The translations under genes were made by a program, and so were the position numbers. DNA of 64,000 bases from Psoroptes ovis (Eukaryota > Arthropoda > Arachnida > Sarcoptiformes > Psoroptidae), in assembly GCA_002943765.1 (NCBI GenBank), contig PQWQ01000005.1, forward strand, positions 2,465,501 to 2,529,500, in the 5' to 3' direction. Shown piece by piece: positions 24,322 through 36,327 of this stretch. A model generated the notes under the pieces. The model was not told where the DNA came from. It did no database searches and saw nothing but the letters and a program-made list of their open reading frames with translations. The first letter of the stretch is position 1, and each line of letters opens with the position of its first letter.

Positions 24322-25465
24322 GTTTTCTTATCACTATTTTTTGATTATCAGTGACGAATATTGATTGGTTGATTAATTACTATGGTTTCTGCTTGGTATT
24401 ATTGCTTAATCTCAATCATCAACATTAAAATACCCAATAGTAAAGGTTTTTCATGATTTATATGGTATCATTTATATGGAATGAAATTCATATGAAAACA
24501 AAATCTCAGGAAAAATATTTGCATGTTCAAAATTCAGTAAATTCTAAAAGGAATTTAATGATTCAAATCATGAGTATTGATTGAAAATGATTTTTTTTCA
24601 TGCAAATACTGATTGAAGAAAAAAAAATTCCGTTACACTTTGAGTTAAATTGATTTTCATACTTTTTTTTTGGGCCAAGAGTTGTTTGAAGTTATTTTTA
24701 TCGATTAGATTGTGAAAATGATTCATTTTTTTCAATTAAATTATTCCATTTAATAAGAATTTCACTTTTATTTTCTTTTCACAAAAATAAATCGATTAAA
24801 AAAACGATTCAATTCAAACGTCAAACAAACACAATCAACGTTATTGATGTCGGAAATAATGTTCTCATTATTGAAAACATAAATGACAAATTGTCACTTA
24901 ATTTTAGAATTATGACTAGGTAATTCCAACGAGAAGTGAATTAAGGATCCGCGAGCAATTAATCGAAAGTTTTCTCAACCGTCCATGCCTCGGTATAATG
25001 GTAGTGCAAAACGACCCATTTGGGTTATTCAATCAGCCAAACATTGTTTCATATATTTATTTGCTTATTTATCATTAATCTGTATTGGTTTCCATTCATC
25101 GTCTAGTTAAAGGTTATCCTGCTTTATCATCAAATCAATCAGATTCAAAATTGTAATGAACAACACTTGTAAATATTATTGATAATTTATTAATCATTGT
25201 ATTTTTTAAATAGAAATAAAAAACGATGAATCAATTAAATTTCTTACATGTTTGAACGTCATTCGTCACGTCGCAGGTATCAAATTGAAAATTCCAACGT
25301 GTTTGCACTGTTAAAGGGAGAAAAGAAGACCTCTTTGGGAACCAACAGATGATTTGCCAGAAAGTCGTATATAGCTTATATAGCTAATTTTTTTAAATAC
25401 CACTTTCAAATTTTTGTTATCAATGATTTTTGATTCTATTTCTGTAGAATAATCATAAATTTTTT
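24322..25465. other. intergenic between GRL6 and GRL7
   Basis: No gene seen. Parts of the upstream flank are similar to flanks of other copies (ATGATTCAAATCATGAGTATTG near 24559 and counterparts upstream of GRL7 and GRL9). Nothing else identifiable. Confidence 0.35.
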
Positions 25466-27287
25466 TCAATGATGAAAATTTTTAAGATAAAAATTTGATA
25501 TTATTATAAATGTTGTAACATAAATCGAAATCATCTGCAATTAGTGGGAAAAATATAATTATTATTATTTAAAAAAATAATCAAACGACATTCTTGCGCA
25601 AAGTCTGCGCTTAATATGGCTATAAAATGTGAAAAAGATCATTTTTAGCTTGGTTTTTTGATAACATTGGTCAAGGTTGAACTAACGGTAAGAATTCAGG
25701 TAAATAACTATAGAAAGAGAATAGATAAACAAACCTTTGATAATGTTTTGAATGTAATACTGCCAAGATAATCAAATGTAAAACAATATTGTTCACCTTT
25801 CAACAGATAATAATAAAGATTTGAATATTTCAATTTTAGACGTATATTTGTTTTGGTTATAAATATTATTATATGTGAAAAATAATATTTTATATATTCT
25901 AAATATATAACAACCGATGCGAATGATGATGGAAATATAATAAAACAAATTGTATTTAGTATCAACATGAAAAAATAAATAAATTGATGGAAATGATTCA
26001 AATGACCAAATATTAATAAACAAGCAAACATGACATTTAATGGCAGACCAATCAATATGCTTTTACATGCTACATAACTCCACATTTCCTTATCTATTTT
26101 TAATATGTTCGATGTTAAACGAATATGTTCATTTATATTTGATTGTAAATGCCAATAAAATAAATTATTTTTGATATTTTTATCATGATTAATGCTGTAA
26201 TTATTATTTTTATCAGTAAAATTATTGCTCCGAATATTCTTTTGTCGAATATAATTGATCAAATATATGAATTTTTTATTTAAATTTCTGAAGCAAAAAC
26301 AATGCATCGTTGATGTTATTGCTGATACATGTAGTGCTATCAGAGTTATTTGAACAAAAATCATCGCACAATCAAATATCAAAATCATTTCAAATACAAA
26401 CAATGACCATTGTATTATGTTGAGATTGTATTTTTCTTTTTGAAACTCATTAATCCAATAGATAAATATACCAAAATATAATAATACTATTAAGCGAATA
26501 ATTCAAATGAACAAGTGAGAATCATTAGAAAAAATTATTACGAACTTTTATCACAATTTTTACCGAATATAATGTGGATGATTAAATTGAATTTTTCTTG
26601 CAAAATCATGAGAATTATTAGATAAATACGTTCGCGCTTGGAAGCTTTTGGAAAAAATTTCATGTTATTTTCACGCAATGAACAACGATGAAATTTATCC
26701 ATTTCAATCCAAGATTCAAACCATGCTCGGAACCAGTAAAATTTTTCATAGAATATCATCAAGAATTTCGTTTCGAATCCATTATGACTGTTTGATTTAA
26801 TTCTTAAATATTTTGATTGTCTTCGTTTAATTGATTTTTCAATAAAATTATTACATTTATTTCGATATTTGAAATAATGTTCATAATTGATGACCATTAA
26901 ATCATTCAATACTTTGAATGTTATTTTTTTATCTAAATTTCTCTGATCAACAATCTTATCAAAATGATAATATGAGTTTTCAACGATAAATATTACTACA
27001 AATGATGCTAATAATATCAGAAAAAAGAATTGATCATATGATTCTTGATTTAGATAAAAATATTTATAGAAATAATCATAATCAGAATATTTGATGGATA
27101 TATTTGGAAAATTATGCATATCAATAAATATGATAGTTCGTATTATATAAAATTTAATTATGACCGATTCGAAATTGTATAATTTTTTCAATTTTAAATT
27201 AATGCCTCTGAATCGTTCAAAATGATGATAATAATTATATAATTGTTTAATTTGTCCATAACTAAATTGATCTATTCGAGGATACAT
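25466..27287 (-). CDS. GRL7: intact multi-pass chemoreceptor-like gene
   Basis: Exon 1 is 26564-27287, exon 2 25735-26486 and exon 3 25466-25534, with introns of 77 and 200 bp. All phases agree, for 514 residues. The start is set at the conserved MYPRIDQFSYGQIKQ; an in-frame ATG at 27326 would add 13 residues (MNNYEKSVTTTKK) not shared by most copies. Exon 3 encodes MISIYVTTFIIISNFYLKNF. The copy belongs to the long-intron-2 group with GRL1, 5, 6, 9 and 10, which also share FDYLGSITF before the last intron (except GRL1, which has FGFLGNITF). Its sequence is very close to GRL5 and GRL9, so recent duplication and possibly ongoing gene conversion are likely. Confidence 0.82.
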
Positions 27288-28023
27288 TTTTTTTGTTGTT
27301 GTCACTGATTTTTCATAATTATTCACTAAAATTAAGTCGCTGATTATTTACTTACAGAAGTAATCGGTTGATCTGAATTATAAACATTATAATTCATAAT
27401 ATTGAATGTTTTTCATGGTTAGTGTTTACATTAAAATGAGATGAAATTCATTTCGAAACAAAAAATATAGAAAAATTCGCTTTCTCGAAATTCAGTAGAT
27501 TCTTGAAAATAAATTTAATGATTCATTTAATGAGTATTAATACTTCGTTATGGTTTTTTTTTCTTCTTTCAATCGAAATTCTCTTATTCGAAATCGATAA
27601 AATCACTAATGATTGCTCATTTCAAATTAAAAAACTAAGAATAAATAAATTCAATTATTGAATTTGAATTGATAATTTGAAAATGAAAAATGAAAAAGTT
27701 ATCAGAATTTTATTTTGATGATTGTATGAGAAAAATAGTTTAAAATGTATGTGCATTAATGAAAAATAATTGAACCGGTTTATATGTACTTGAAACAATT
27801 CAAATTAAAATTTTCAAAAATTAGAATTTAGATTTTACATAACAAGATGTCATAAGATGCAAAGGGCTTTGAATAATTTATTCAATGTAATGGCCTTAAT
27901 TGAATGTTGAACGATTAATCATAAACTTTAATACATAATTAATAGTTCGATTATGATGAATAAAACCATTAATAACAATATTCTGATTATAATTATAATT
28001 GAATCGATTGAATTTTTTTAAAA
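27288..28023. other. intergenic upstream of GRL7
   Basis: AT-rich, no gene. It lies between GRL7 and the rearranged LINE/hAT block, and holds flank sequence similar to that upstream of GRL9 (TTTAATGAGTATTAATAC near 27516). Confidence 0.35.
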
Positions 28024-28176
28024 TTTTAGCACTTATTTCTGATCAGGATTCTCGAAATGGTTTATCTTCCAAATCCATCCAAAAGCAAATGCATGAAAAT
28101 ATCAAAACGTCTAAATTCGCTCATAACGACAATATTCGCATCAACGATATTCACACAATGAAATCGTTCCATTTGA
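28024..28176 (+). pseudogene. diverged fragment of I-type LINE reverse transcriptase
   Basis: This piece is homologous to 45334-45470 of the LINE in this window (shared SRNGLS, then a KSK/QKQ-M-NI-like stretch and NDIH) but differs at many sites and has small indels. It is on the plus strand, opposite to the LINE ORF1 copy that begins 18 bp to the right, so it is a separate older insertion lying at the edge of the inverted duplication. Confidence 0.7.
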
Positions 28177-28193
28177 TAAAATTATCTTGATTA

Positions 28194-29215
28194 CGTTCTA
28201 CAGCAATTTTGTATTCGTTGCAATTTTTATCAAACACCGAATGTTTGATGCAGACCACTTTATGTGGGTTGATGTTGTTTCGGTAGACGCAATTTGAACA
28301 GACTGGATTTGATGTTGAAGTTGATGCTGAACATGAACTTGAAAGGTGTTCACCGTTGCATTTGCCACAAACTGGTTTATTTTTACAATATTTCATCGGG
28401 TGTCCAAAACGAAGGCATTGTAGACATTGTGTAACAGATAAATAATCTTTAACAGTACAGCATTTGTAGCCGATGAACAGGTGACCAATATCAATACATT
28501 TTTGCCATATCAAAGGAGATGCTTCAAATATCATGTATTTAGTACCAACACGATCTCTTTTGGTGCGTACTCTTTTCAATATTTGTTTGTCGTCATCCAG
28601 TAATGTTTTAATATCATTGTTTTGTTGTACAATATAATTCAATACCTGATCGTCGTCAACGTCCAGTTCTATTCCTAGGACCTGGAAGGTCGGATTTTTT
28701 TTCAATGGGATATTAACTTTTAAGCCACATTTCAGATTACAGACTTCTTCTTTTAATTTAAGACAATCTTTTTTGTCTTGACATTTGACAATAAGTTTTT
28801 TATTCCTGATTGGAATAACTTTTGTAAGTTTTATTCCTTTGGTGGCAATACAATTGCTTGTCAATGCTCCTTTCAAACATGACAAAGTTTGTTTAGAATC
28901 AATAATACGATCATTATCAGGTTCGACAATGCAAACATGTTCGGTAGGTTTACGTGTAGCAGTTTCATTTTTGACGATGGCAGAATAACTGATTGGTTTA
29001 TTGCTTGATGAAGATGATTGTTGTATGTTGGATAATTTTTTTAAATCTGATATTTCAGCTTGGGCTGATGTTATCAACGATTGAATAAATACCGAACATG
29101 TAGCCAGGTCTTGTTTGTATTTGCTGATGTTGGTATTACCATGGAGGTTTGACAGATCGTCCAAATACTTGGTCCATTTTTGGGCCAATTCAACGTTTTT
29201 AGAAAAATTTGACAT
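28194..29215 (-). pseudogene. LINE ORF1 copy, 3'-truncated (inverted duplicate)
   Basis: Starts ATG 29215 (MSNFSKNVELAQKW) and reads identically to the ORF1 at 42223 until the duplication border, then runs into unrelated codons. It keeps the CLQCLRFGHPMKYC and CGKCNGEHLSSSC knuckles. ORF2 is absent, so it is a passive copy carried by the rearrangement. Confidence 0.85.
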
Positions 29216-29459
29216 TTTAAAATTTGTTGTATACAAGCCATGGTATTGTTAAACAATTGTACAATTATTATCATCAAAATAACCAGGGCCGGTCCGACGC
29301 GGGTGCGAAAGTGTGCGAGGCACGCAGGCGGAAGGCGCTCACGACCAGAAAAGGGCGCCTAGGTTTCAAAATTAAAATCAGGAATGATTCTTTTCCAATT
29401 AATTCTATTATTTTGAAAGAAAATGAAGGGTCTCATAATAAATTTTTTGTAGTTATTAA

Positions 29460-29617
29460 CCTTAGCACTCGAGGCAGTTACAGCGCAAGCGAGCCAGTAG
29501 CTCGACAATTTTCACTTTCATGTCAAATGATCATACAAAATTGTGGCTGAGGGGCGCCTATAGAGTTGCTGCATCACATCTTGTGGTGAGTGAGACCTAG
29601 CGCTCGAGTGCAAAGAG
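29460..29617. mobile_element. piggyBac-like MITE nested in the hAT (left copy)
   Basis: TTAA flanks both sides (29456-29459 and 29618-29621). The ends are CCTTAGCACTCGAG and, inverted, CTCTTTGCACTCGAG. A related, diverged copy sits at 57013-57159. TTAA targets with C-rich starts are the piggyBac pattern. Length 158 bp, non-coding. Confidence 0.7.
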
Positions 29618-30562
29618 TTAATTTTATTGTGAATTTTTATTGAACCTGTGAGAAATCTCCCTGTGTAGCATAAGCTTTCCCGAAAAAAAAAACTTACTGA
29701 CAATTTTTTTTAATTAACATTTTTTGCCAAGCAAATTTTACATGCTTTGTCCACCGCGCTAAGAGCGATTTTTTGAGATGCGCTTAGCGTATCTTCATCA
29801 AACCAGCATAAATAAATAGCGCAGACTTAAAATTGATCATTATTCCACTTTTTTCGATCTGATAATTTTAGGCTATTACTCCCCTCTGGAAATATGAAAA
29901 TTTTAAAGTATTATTGTCTTTTTTTCCAACTCATTCAATCATTTAATAGGGATTTTCATTTTAAAAATTCATTAGGGTTTTTAGCTAATCCAATTTTAAA
30001 ATTATGTCACGTGAGAGCCTACTGGTCACTGGTGACCATCGCGGCAGATGACGTGTACAGCATCAACGACTTTTGAGTACAAAATCGTACCACGAAAAAG
30101 AAGTCTGATTCCGAATTTATTTTTGCAATTTTAGAGTTTATTAATTGATAATAAATCATCATTGACATAGGATAATTAAATAAAATTTTCTAAATATTTC
30201 ATTAAACATATTTGAATAAATTGAATTAGGTATAATTTGATGTCAATCCATGTTGGTCAGAGCGGTGAAAATAAATTAATTTGTCTCATTTGCATATAAT
30301 TGACACGTTGGCTACCATGGGGGTCGACGGTGACCGGCAGGCTGCCACGTGAAAAAATTATAAAATTATCTTGGATGAAAATTCTGATGAATTTTTAGAA
30401 TGAAAATCATTACAAAATGACTGAATAGGTATGAAAAATGAATCAAAATTAGAATTAATAATTTTTATCTTTTCAAAGGACAGTTAAAGCTAAAAATAAC
30501 CCTTTCTGAGAAAAATAGATAAATGATCATTTTCAAGTCTCCGCTATTCATTTACGCTAGTT

Positions 30563-30720
30563 CAGTCATTCTCAACCTTTTTTTCTCTGCGGCACACTGA
30601 AAAAAGGAAAAGCCTTTATTTCCAAAATCTTGCGACACACCAAGTAAAGGAATGAGTTGGATTTCCGAAATTTGGCCGCACACTTTTGAAATCTAGCGGA
30701 ACACTGGTTGATAATGACTG
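30563..30720. mobile_element. hAT-type MITE nested in the hAT (left copy)
   Basis: 158 bp with 15-bp ends CAGTCATTCTCAACC and, inverted, CAGTCATTATCAACC. It is flanked by perfect 8-bp duplications CGCTAGTT (30555-30562 and 30721-30728). The ends resemble the widespread CAGTGGTTCTCAACC class of hAT MITEs. Confidence 0.85.
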
Positions 30721-30937
30721 CGCTAGTTTTATGAAGATACGTTGAGCGCATCTCAAGATATCCATCTGGGCGCCAACGTGCAGCCACGAAAAATGCGTTG
30801 GGCAGCCAACGTGTCAATGCGCAACTGACGTATGCTGGGGTCTTTTCGTAAATGGCTTACCCAATTGGGGTAACAAAATATGCTGAGGCGCCGGCTGATT
30901 TTCGCACGCACCCAAAAAAAACCTCGGACCGGCACTG

Positions 30938-32291
30938 CTAATGATAATGGAAATATAATAAAACAAATCGTATTCATAATCAATATACTAAAATAGATAA
31001 TTTTTAGAAAAAAATTCAAATGACCAAATATCAATGAACATAATAACATAACATTTAATGGTAAACAAAAAATTAATGCCTCACAATATGAATGGCTCCA
31101 TATTTCATTATCTGTTTTCAATATGTTCGATGTCAAACGAATATGTTCATTTATAATTAATTGTGATTGCCAATAAAATAAATTATGTTTAATATTTTTA
31201 TCATAATTAATGCCATTATTAATATTTCTATCGGTAAAATTATTGTTTCTAATTTGATTGATTAAATATATGAATTTTTTATTTAAATTTCTGAAACAAA
31301 AACAATACATCATTGATGTTATTGTTGTTATGTGTAATGTTAACAATGTTATTTGGGCAAAAATCATTGCACAATCAAATAATAAAATGGTTTCTAATAC
31401 AAACAATGACCATTGTATGATGTTTAAATTAAATTCTATTTTCTGGAATTCATTGATGAAATAAATCGTTGCACCAAAATATATTAATACTATTAAGCGA
31501 ATTAAGCAAATGAACAAATGAGAATCATTAAGAAGAAAATTGTTTGAAATTTTTTTCATATTTTTACCGAATATAATATGAATGATCAAATTGAATTTGT
31601 CTTGCAGAATCATATGAATTATTAAATAAATACGTTCACGTTTCGATGCTTTTGGAAAAAATTTCATCGTATTCTCACGCAATGAACAACGATTAAATTT
31701 ATCCATTTCAATCCAAGATTCAAACCATGCTCGAAACCAGTAAAATTTTTCATAGAATAGCATAGAAAATTTCATTGTTAATCCATTATTTTGATCAAAT
31801 TTAATTCTCAAATATTCTGATTTTCTTTGTTTAATTGATTTTTTAATCAGATTATTGCATTTATACTGATATTTGAAATAATGTTCATAATTGATGACCA
31901 TTAAATCATTTAATACTTGGTATGTTAATTTATTATCAAAATTTTTTTCCTTGACAATCTTTTCGGAATGATAATATGCTTTTGTGCCGATAAATATTAT
32001 TATAAATGATAATAATAATAACAGGAAAAACAATTGATCATATAATTCCTTAATGAGAATAAAATATTTATGAAAATAATCATAATCAGAATATTCGATG
32101 AATATGCTACTATAATAATTCATAACAATAAATATAATTATTCGTATTATATAAAATTCAATCATAATCAATTCATATTTGTATAATTTTTTCAATTTAA
32201 GATTGACATCTTTGAATTGTTCAAAATGATGATAATAATTATATAATTGTTTAATTTGTCCATAACTAAATTGATAAATTTTAGGATACAT
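30938..32291 (-). pseudogene. GRL8: chemoreceptor-like gene truncated by the hAT/LINE duplication
   Basis: Exon 1 (31568-32291) is intact. Exon 2 starts at 31499 and runs to 30938, where it stops inside the segment after ICFIIFPLSLA. The rest of exon 2 (with the KLKYSN block) and exon 3 are absent on this side of the hAT and were not found beyond it, so the 3' end of the gene is lost. Because intron 1 happens to be free of stops, an uninterrupted 512-codon frame runs from exon 1 through the intron into hAT sequence; that frame is accidental. It lacks the last three helices of the family. Confidence 0.85.
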
Positions 32292-32479
32292 ATTTTTTGT
32301 TTTACGACACTATTATTCATTCCTTACGAATGGCTGACTATTTACTAAAAAGTTCATCAAGAATCTGTTTTAAGAAAAAAATTGATTTTTAAATTTGTGT
32401 ATAATTCGGTAAATTTGTTGTCTTTGGTGATTTCATTGTATTTTTCAAAAGTTATGTGTGCTAATTTTTGTGAAATGTT

Positions 32480-33360
32480 TTGTCGATTCCCGGGTGTGGG
32501 CGACAGTGGACAGCCCTTGAAGGAAGTCTCTGCTTAGTTTTTTTTTTTTTTTGTTGTTGTTGTTGTACTGATGTAATTAAAAGTTATGTGTCTGTCTATA
32601 AGGAAATTTTGTATGGTTTGTGCTGTTGCTGTCTTAGTTTGGCCCATGATGTTGGTGATTTGGTTCCAGCAAGTACGTCATCTGAAGCGCCGATCTACTC
32701 TACTTTTAATTTTGATTGAAGTTTGTTGTTTTTCTTGTGATTAATTATTCCATTAATTACATTTTGTAGTGCTGTGATTGTTTTGTTTGCTGTGAGTGTG
32801 AAACCCATGTTGGTTTGGGCTCATTATTTCGTGTGTTTCTAGTTGATAAGCTATTTCTTTGTGTGCATGATTTTTTCTAGAAATTTACCCGTATTAGTTA
32901 ACTTCAGGGTATGCATTTGTTTGCTATGCTTTGTAGTCGTTTTTGATTGAATATCGGTATTAATATCAATTTGTTGGTTTGCATGGTTTCGTTTAAAAGC
33001 CTTCTTGGAGACAATTTTGTGGATAGTTTTATTAGCGTTCATATCATTATGTTTGAGAGGTTTTCAAACATTTAGTTTGTTATAAAGGTGTAAGCCTGGT
33101 GCTTTCCTGTTGTTGCTGTTTCAACGATAGAAAAGCTTATTGGAGCAAATTCAACAACTACTTCACTACGTTGCATACAATTCTATCCTGAGCCAAAAAT
33201 CTTCACAAATTCAACATGAAAAGAACACCATAGTCGAACGAAGAATTGCGACTTATGCAATTGACAGTCAGAAACCACCGCAACTTATACTGTCACGAGG
33301 AAAATCCAGAGAGAAATAATCAGACTACAAAAAATACCCAAATAGATATGTAAAAGCAAT
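32480..33360 (-). pseudogene. decayed LINE reverse-transcriptase fragment
   Basis: Minus-strand translation, with breaks, gives TATTGKAPGLHLYNKL (the KAPG motif of RT), then a TGKFLEKIM segment (the GKxLE motif), then a QHGFT-like stretch with ANKTITALQNVI (the QxGF...ST...AL motif). Order and spacing fit a non-LTR RT. The family is not the I-type LINE seen at 42-46 kb. It lies between GRL8 and GRL9. A (T)n(GTT)n tract at about 32538-32564 is part of it. Confidence 0.65.
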
Positions 33361-33667
33361 CTATAAGAATATTAAAATGATGATAACAATATTTATTTTT
33401 GGACACAATCATAATCAATGATGAAACATTTTAAATATTAATTTATTAGGTGTAGATGGACAATGTTGATTTAGCCAATAACAAAACTGAACTATATTTT
33501 CCAATGGTTGAAGTGGCTTATATTTATTCTCAATCACCCACCATCACCATTTGTATATTAACTTGAAACACTAATCAAGTTAATCATTCGATGATAATAA
33601 ACATGAGTCAGTCTATTACATATTATTAACATAATTCCAATTGGGTAGAATAATGATTAATTGTTTT
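33361..33667. other. spacer between LINE relic and GRL9
   Basis: AT-rich, no frame. Contains the immediate 3' flank of GRL9 only. Confidence 0.35.
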
Positions 33668-35483
33668 TCAGTGATGAAAATTTTTTAGATAAAAATTCGA
33701 TATTATTATAAATGTTGTCACATAAATTAATGCCATCTGTGATCAGAAATGAATTTAAAAAATAAAAAAAAATTATTTTGAAAAATCATCAATCATTTTT
33801 GCCTATTTTCCGCTATTCATTCGCTTGGAATAAGGGAAAACAATGACCTTTGCCTTCGCTTTTTGATAACATAATAGGCGAATTAGGGCGATCAGCAATT
33901 ATTTAGAGTAAATTTGATTTTAGAAAATAAATAAATGAACAAACCTTTGATAATGTTTTAAATGTAATGCTGCCAAGATAATCGAATGTAAAACAATATT
34001 GTTCACCTTTTAGCAGATAATAATAAAGATTTGAATATTTCAATTTCAGCCGTATATTTGTTTTTGTTATGAATATTATTATATGTGATAAATAATATTT
34101 TATATATTCTAAATATATAACAATCATTGCTAATGATGATGGAAATATAATGAAACAAATTGTATTCATAAACAATATACAAAAATAGATGATTTGTAGA
34201 AAAAAATTCAGATGACCAAATATTAATAAACATAATAACATAACATTTAATGGTAAACAAAAAATTAATGCATTACAATATGAATGGCTCCATACTTCAT
34301 TATCTGTTTTCAATATGTTCAATGTTAAACGAATGTGTTCGTTTATGTTTAATTGTGATTGCCAATAATATAAATTCTGTTTAATATTTTTATAATAATT
34401 GATGCCATTATTATTATTTCTATCGGTAAAATTATTGTTTCTAATTTGATTGATCAAATACATGAATTTTTTATTTAAATTTTTAAAACAAAAACAATAC
34501 ATCATTGCTGTTATTGTTGCTATGTGTAGTGTTAATAGAGTTATTTGCACAAAAATCATTGCACAATCAAATAATAAAACTAATTCAAATAAAAACAATG
34601 ACCATTGTATGATGCTCAGATCAAATTCTATTTTCAGAAATTCATTGATCAAATGAATCGATGCGCCAAAATATATTAATACTATTAAGCGAATTATTCA
34701 AATAAACAAATGAGAATCATTAAGAAGAGAATTATTTGAAATTTTTTTTGTATTTTTACCGAATATAATGTGGATGATTAAATTGAATTTTTCTTGCAGA
34801 ATCATATGAATTATTAAATAAATACGTACACGTTTCGATGCTTTTGGAAATAATTTCATCGTATTTTCACGCAATGAACAACGATGAAATTCATCCATTT
34901 CAATCCAAGATTCAAACCATGCTCGAAACCAGTAAAATTTTTCATAAAATATCATCGAAAATTTAGAGATGAATCCACTATTACTATTCAATTTGATTCC
35001 GATATATTTTGATTGTCTTTGTTTAATTGATTTTTCAATCAAATTATTACATTTATTTCGATGTTTGAAATAATGTTCATAATTGATGACCATCAAATCA
35101 TTTAATACTTGGTAAGTTAATTTATTATCAAAATTTTTTTCCTTGACAATCTTATCAGAGTGATAATATGCTTTTGTACCGATAAATATTATTGTAAATG
35201 ATAATAATAATAGTAGGAAAATAAATTGATCATATGATTCGTTATTCACATAAAAATATTTATAAAAATAATCATAATCAGAATATTTGATAAATATGTT
35301 TGGAAAAGTATGGACAACAATAAATATAACTGATCGTATTATATAAAATTTGATTATGATCGCTTCATATTTGTATAATTTTCTCAATTTTAGATTAATA
35401 TCTTCGAATTGTTCAAAATGATGATAATAATTATATAATTGTTTAATTTGTCCATAATTTAATTGATCGAATCGAGGATACAT
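33668..35483 (-). CDS. GRL9: intact multi-pass chemoreceptor-like gene
   Basis: Exon 1 is 34760-35483, exon 2 33945-34681 and exon 3 33668-33736, with introns of 78 and 208 bp and 509 residues. It opens MYPRFDQLNYGQIKQLYNYY. Helices appear at about residues 35-60, 83-106, 215-240, 243-258, 265-310 (probably two), 385-405, 410-440 and 488-505. The exon 1 core is FRAWFESWIEMDEFHRCS, and exon 3 encodes MALIYVTTFIIISNFYLKNF. It is the closest relative of GRL10, which is its tandem duplicate about 2.76 kb upstream. Its own upstream flank (35484-36100) matches the flank upstream of GRL10. Confidence 0.82.
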
Positions 35484-36124
35484 GTCTTTTTTTCGTTACT
35501 ATTTTTTTTCACAATCATTAACTAAAATTAAATGGTTGACTAATTATTACAAAGCTTTTACAACAGTTATCGTTAGATCTTGATTATCAACATTGCATTG
35601 AATAATATGATAATGGTTTTGAATAATTACTTGAATCATTGGAATGAAATGAAATTCAATTGAAAGCAAACTTTTCAAAATTCAATAAATTCTTTTAAAC
35701 TAAAAAAATTAATGATTCATTTAATGATTATATTTATTGAAAATGAATACTCAATTATAGTTTGTTTTAGATTTTTCTTTTCTTTCAATTGTTAATGCGA
35801 CTCATTTTCAAATTGGAGATAGTTTGCATTACTATTGATTGTTAATCAATAAAAAAAGATAACAATAATAATAATAATAATGATAAATAAAATTGTCGCT
35901 TGTCGAACTAAAGTTTCTAGAATTTGATCTAGATTTTGATAAAAAAAAATTTTGTTTGTTTGACCTTGGTACTCACGTATTGTCATTTTAGTTGAGCACA
36001 TTCAGTAAAATTCACTAAAAACAGGTTATAAAAAGAATTTAGAATTTAAAGTGTCATGTTTGAAGAATTTAATTTTGACCTTACAAAAAGGCATGGTTCA
36101 ACCACTGATTCCTATTCCATTTAT
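35484..36124. other. duplicated upstream flank of GRL9
   Basis: The sequence resembles 38272-38881, upstream of GRL10 (for example GCATGGTTCAACCACTGATT at about 36091 and 38850). It carries an (ATA/AAT)n tract near 35865. It should include the GRL9 promoter. Confidence 0.5.
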
Positions 36125-36281
36125 TCAATGGCGAAAATGCTTAAGATGAAAATTAGAAAACATTATAAATGTTGTGAAATATGCTCAAGATAATTGATTA
36201 TAGGATTGAAATGAAAACAGATTACAAAACAAATTCAATAAAATGTTAATGACAAACTTTCGATAATGTTTTAAATGATTC
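36125..36281 (-). pseudogene. orphan tail of a GRL11-type receptor
   Basis: Holds a degenerate exon 3 (stop TGA at 36125-36127; residues AYFTTFIM, then SNFHLKHFRH, with a TGA replacing a sense codon near its start) and the last bases of an exon 2 (AAAACATTATCGAAAG). The order and sequence match the tail of GRL11 at 38882-39030. Nothing else of that gene is present: GRL10 sequence follows at once. It marks the breakpoint of the tandem duplication that made GRL9 and GRL10. Confidence 0.75.
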
Positions 36282-36327
36282 CACTGATTCTTGATTCCAT
36301 TTCCAAAGAATAATGGCAAAAGTTTTA

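Larger units (their letters stand above)
28194..30937. repeat. left arm of a 2,744-bp inverted duplication
   Basis: It matches 40501-43244 in inverse orientation, with equal length and no difference noticed in any compared segment. From left to right it contains LINE ORF1 (minus strand), LINE 5' leader, a GRL11 exon 1 scrap of about 70 bp with the 8-bp hAT target copy, and the whole 1,654-bp hAT. The right border is exactly the hAT terminus; the expected 8-bp target copy is missing and GRL8 exon 2 follows directly. The left border lies near the end of ORF1, at a VER codon context. Confidence 0.9.
29284..30937. mobile_element. non-autonomous hAT element, left copy (1,654 bp)
   Basis: The ends are CAGGGCCGGTCCGACG and, inverted, CAGTGCCGGTCCGAGG. 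The 8-bp copy AAAATAAC is present only on the left (29276-29283); on the right the sequence switches to GRL8. There is no transposase frame. The interior holds two further MITEs and long diverged inverted arms (about 29770-30060 against 30303-30770), which makes it foldback-like. Confidence 0.88.

Noticed and set aside
24985..25035. tRNA-like stretch around CGGTATAATGGTAGTGC
   Set aside because: The D-arm/A-box resemblance is suggestive, but no acceptor stem, anticodon loop or TPsiC arm of the right spacing could be drawn.
25105..25125. AAAGGTTATCCTGC resembling the end of the foldback transposon
   Set aside because: Only about 14 bp match and no inverted partner is nearby; probably coincidence.
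28024..29215. LINE 5' inversion by twin priming
   Set aside because: The order and orientation of the two LINE pieces do not fit twin priming, they differ greatly in age, and the minus-strand piece is shared with hAT and receptor sequence in the duplicated arm.
30753..32291. Single 512-codon frame as an intron-less receptor
   Set aside because: It reads through a normal intron 1 that happens to lack stops and then into the hAT; paralogues show the splice sites and the missing C-terminus.
32480..32719. Plus-strand frame starting MSIPGCGRQW with a cysteine-rich run
   Set aside because: It is the antisense of the LINE RT relic, and the F/C run comes from a poly-T and (GTT)n tract.
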